Part shown: piece after piece, positions 60,315 through 61,432 of the stretch
Position numbering within the stretch: position 1 is the first letter of the stretch
How the letters are laid out: the number at the start of each line of letters is the position of its first letter
DNA from: Candidatus Gastranaerophilales bacterium
Lineage (GTDB): Bacteria > Cyanobacteriota > Vampirovibrionia > Gastranaerophilales > Gastranaerophilaceae
DNA: 61,432 nucleotides
Reading direction: 5' to 3'
NCBI GenBank assembly: GCA_944323335.1
Contig: CALUSB010000009.1
Span: 1-61,432, forward strand
Made by a program: the position numbers and the translations under genes
Notes under the pieces: generated by a model
Databases searched by the model: none
Seen by the model: only the letters and a program-made list of their open reading frames with translations
What the model was told of the DNA's origin: nothing

Positions 60315-61220
60315 ATGAAAAGGATATTTTATTTATTTTTGTTAATATTTTTTCTTGGAGTTACGCCCGCTATTTCAATAGAGCAGACAAATATGCTTTC
60401 TAACGAAAATATTGAGGTTTTCTCCGAAGATAACAAATTCGGTCTAAAAGACAAAAGTGGAAATGTTCTTGTTGAGCCTAAGTATAAAAAATTAATCAGA
60501 CTCGGTACATCATCTTGGATTGCACAAAAGGGGTCAAAATTCGGCATAATAGATTCTGAAGGCAACATTCTAGTCCAACCTAAATACAGGCATGTCGACA
60601 GATTTTTTGCAAAATACGCTAAACTTGGCAACGATAATGATTACGGGCTCTATAACGAAAAAGGTGAAATCATAATAATGCCCGAGTATTCAAGAATAGA
60701 CCCGCTTTTTGGACAAATGTTTTTAACAAGAAAAAATTACAAGTACGGTATTGTTGACTCCAAAGGCAAAGAAATACTTGAAAATGACTACGACGACATA
60801 TATATGCCCGACCCGAACACCTTAATGATAAAGTATGAAGGTGAATGGTATGAAGTAGAACGCGCAGCGCAGGGAGAAATTACACTTCCTGACAACACAA
60901 GTAAAATCAGTGTCGGCGGAAATGAACTTAAAATCACAAAAGTTATAACAGACACAGGTCTTGTTTCCGGCTATGGGGCTCTCACGGCTGCAGACTATCT
61001 GCTTAAAATCTTTACTTCAATTTCTCCTGCCTATGAAGAAACAATAGATGAGCTAATGTTCTCTCAGGGCGCTGAAACGGTTAATATCTTCTTTCAACTT
61101 GGCTGGATTCCAAAATTCCCGTTCACTTATGCTAAAAAATATTATCAAAACCTTGTGCAGCCAAACAACGGGCCGCTTTCAGACATAAGGGAAGATGTTA
61201 AAAAACAACTTAAAAACTAA
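60315..61220 (+). CDS. Exported WG-repeat protein
   Basis: A 301-residue protein with a signal peptide (RIFYLFLLIFFLGVTPAIS), then four or five WG repeats: FGLKDKSGNVLVEPKYKKL, FGIIDSEGNILVQPKYRHV, YGLYNEKGEIIIMPEYSRI and YGIVDSKGKEILENDYDDI. The last 120 residues are a different helical domain. WG repeats form beta structures for binding; the ligand is unknown. It diverges from the AsmA gene with 57 bases between start codons. Confidence 0.88.
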   Translation: MKRIFYLFLLIFFLGVTPAISIEQTNMLSNENIEVFSEDNKFGLKDKSGNVLVEPKYKKLIRLGTSSWIAQKGSKFGIIDSEGNILVQPKYRHVDRFFAKYAKLGNDNDYGLYNEKGEIIIMPEYSRIDPLFGQMFLTRKNYKYGIVDSKGKEILENDYDDIYMPDPNTLMIKYEGEWYEVERAAQGEITLPDNTSKISVGGNELKITKVITDTGLVSGYGALTAADYLLKIFTSISPAYEETIDELMFSQGAETVNIFFQLGWIPKFPFTYAKKYYQNLVQPNNGPLSDIREDVKKQLKN

Positions 61221-61233
61221 TTTAAGTTGTTTT
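61203..61233 (+). terminator. Terminator overlapping the WG-repeat gene stop
   Basis: Perfect 11-bp stem AAACAACTTAA/TTAAGTTGTTT that starts inside the last codons (61203-61213) and ends 12 bases after the stop. The T run is short, so efficiency is uncertain. Confidence 0.6.
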
Positions 61234-61261
61234 AAACTATCGAATAGATAGGTAATGATAA

Positions 61262-61432
61262 TTATCTTATTTTTATTTTTGGCACGACAGACATGCCCGG
61301 AGCAATGTTATAATTCGAGATATCTTCAGTAAAAATAATTTTCACGGGGATTCTCTGAACTATTTTTACATAACTGCCTACAGCGTTTTCCGGAGGAAAA
61401 AGGCTTGATTTAGCCCCTGTAGCTCTCTGCAA
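61262..61432 (-). CDS. EmrA/HlyD-family efflux adaptor, 3' end only
   Basis: The last 56 residues of a minus-strand gene that runs off the right edge. It reads ATGAKSSLFPPENAVGSYVK then IVQRIPVKIIF and IAPGMSVVPKIKIR. This is the conserved end of EmrA-type membrane fusion proteins (LLPPENATGNFVKVVQRIPV and PGMSV). Such adaptors link a DHA2 pump to TolC; an MFS pump and a TolC-family gene are present at 40507 and 43704, though far away. Confidence 0.85.
   Translation of the reverse strand: MQRATGAKSSLFPPENAVGSYVKIVQRIPVKIIFTEDISNYNIAPGMSVVPKIKIR

Noticed and set aside
40507-61432. One EmrAB-TolC operon
   Set aside because: The pump, channel and adaptor genes are separated by up to 20 kb and belong to different transcription units.

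Overview
The window is a gene-dense, AT-rich bacterial chromosome segment from a strict or near-strict fermentative anaerobe with a Gram-negative type envelope. It carries three [FeFe]-hydrogenase catalytic or sensor proteins, pyruvate formate-lyase, and an anaerobic (class III) ribonucleotide reductase. Envelope markers are a TolC-type channel, an AsmA-type protein and a type IV prepilin-like protein. ClpC, GatB/GatC, many LuxR-type regulators and several unrecognised lineage-type proteins fit a gut non-photosynthetic cyanobacterial relative (Melainabacteria/Vampirovibrionia, probably Gastranaerophilales). That assignment is inference from gene content; no rRNA or ribosomal protein gene is present to test it. 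Genes are packed tightly, with many 1-17 base overlaps and several convergent pairs that touch or overlap at their stop codons.

Layout: 1-217 is a 95-bp tandem repeat. 400-3553 holds small YtxH/DUF948 envelope proteins, then dihydrolipoyl dehydrogenase and lipoyl synthase. 3550-7005 (minus) is a HspR-like regulator, RimO and a multi-pass membrane protein. 7093-11769 has a TPR protein, an exported protein, CTP synthase and GatC. 11866-15539 has two LuxR response regulators, a pentapeptide-repeat protein and two related exported proteins. 15541-18655 (minus) has a prepilin/tail-collar-like fusion and a three-gene unknown operon whose first gene lies behind a compact cobalamin-type riboswitch. 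A tRNA-Leu gene flanked by partial tRNA copies follows, then GatB and paired Gln/Pro-rich HEAT-like proteins. 23703-32768 has a B12-domain radical SAM protein, a split two-component system, class II aldolase, RpiB, ClpC and a regulator with a degenerate receiver.

34333-40480 is the anaerobic glycyl-radical region: pflB-pflA (minus) and nrdD-nrdG (plus) diverge from a 352-base control region. That region holds a consensus promoter, an 18-bp dyad and a second cobalamin-type riboswitch in front of nrdD. 40507-43612 (minus) is a DtxR/MntR-type operon behind two tandem 18-bp dyads, with a related site over the start codon of its drug-efflux gene. TolC, a sugar transporter preceded by a short upstream ORF, and an acyl-CoA synthetase follow.

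48198-57305 is the hydrogen region. An electron-bifurcating HydABC operon (plus) diverges from a minus operon that encodes two small thioredoxin-like 2Fe-2S proteins, a PAS-containing sensory hydrogenase, a SpoIIE-type phosphatase and a group-B-like hydrogenase. The HydE/F/G maturases are not in the window. The right end has tRNA-Ser, an AsmA-family protein, a WG-repeat protein and the 3' end of an EmrA/HlyD-type adaptor.

The most notable new signal is the riboswitch at 18660-18789 (minus). It has a 7-nt L5-L13 loop complement, a hairpin that buries the ribosome binding site, and P3/P4/P6 pairings that covary with the nrdD copy. It places three proteins of unknown function under probable cobalamin control.
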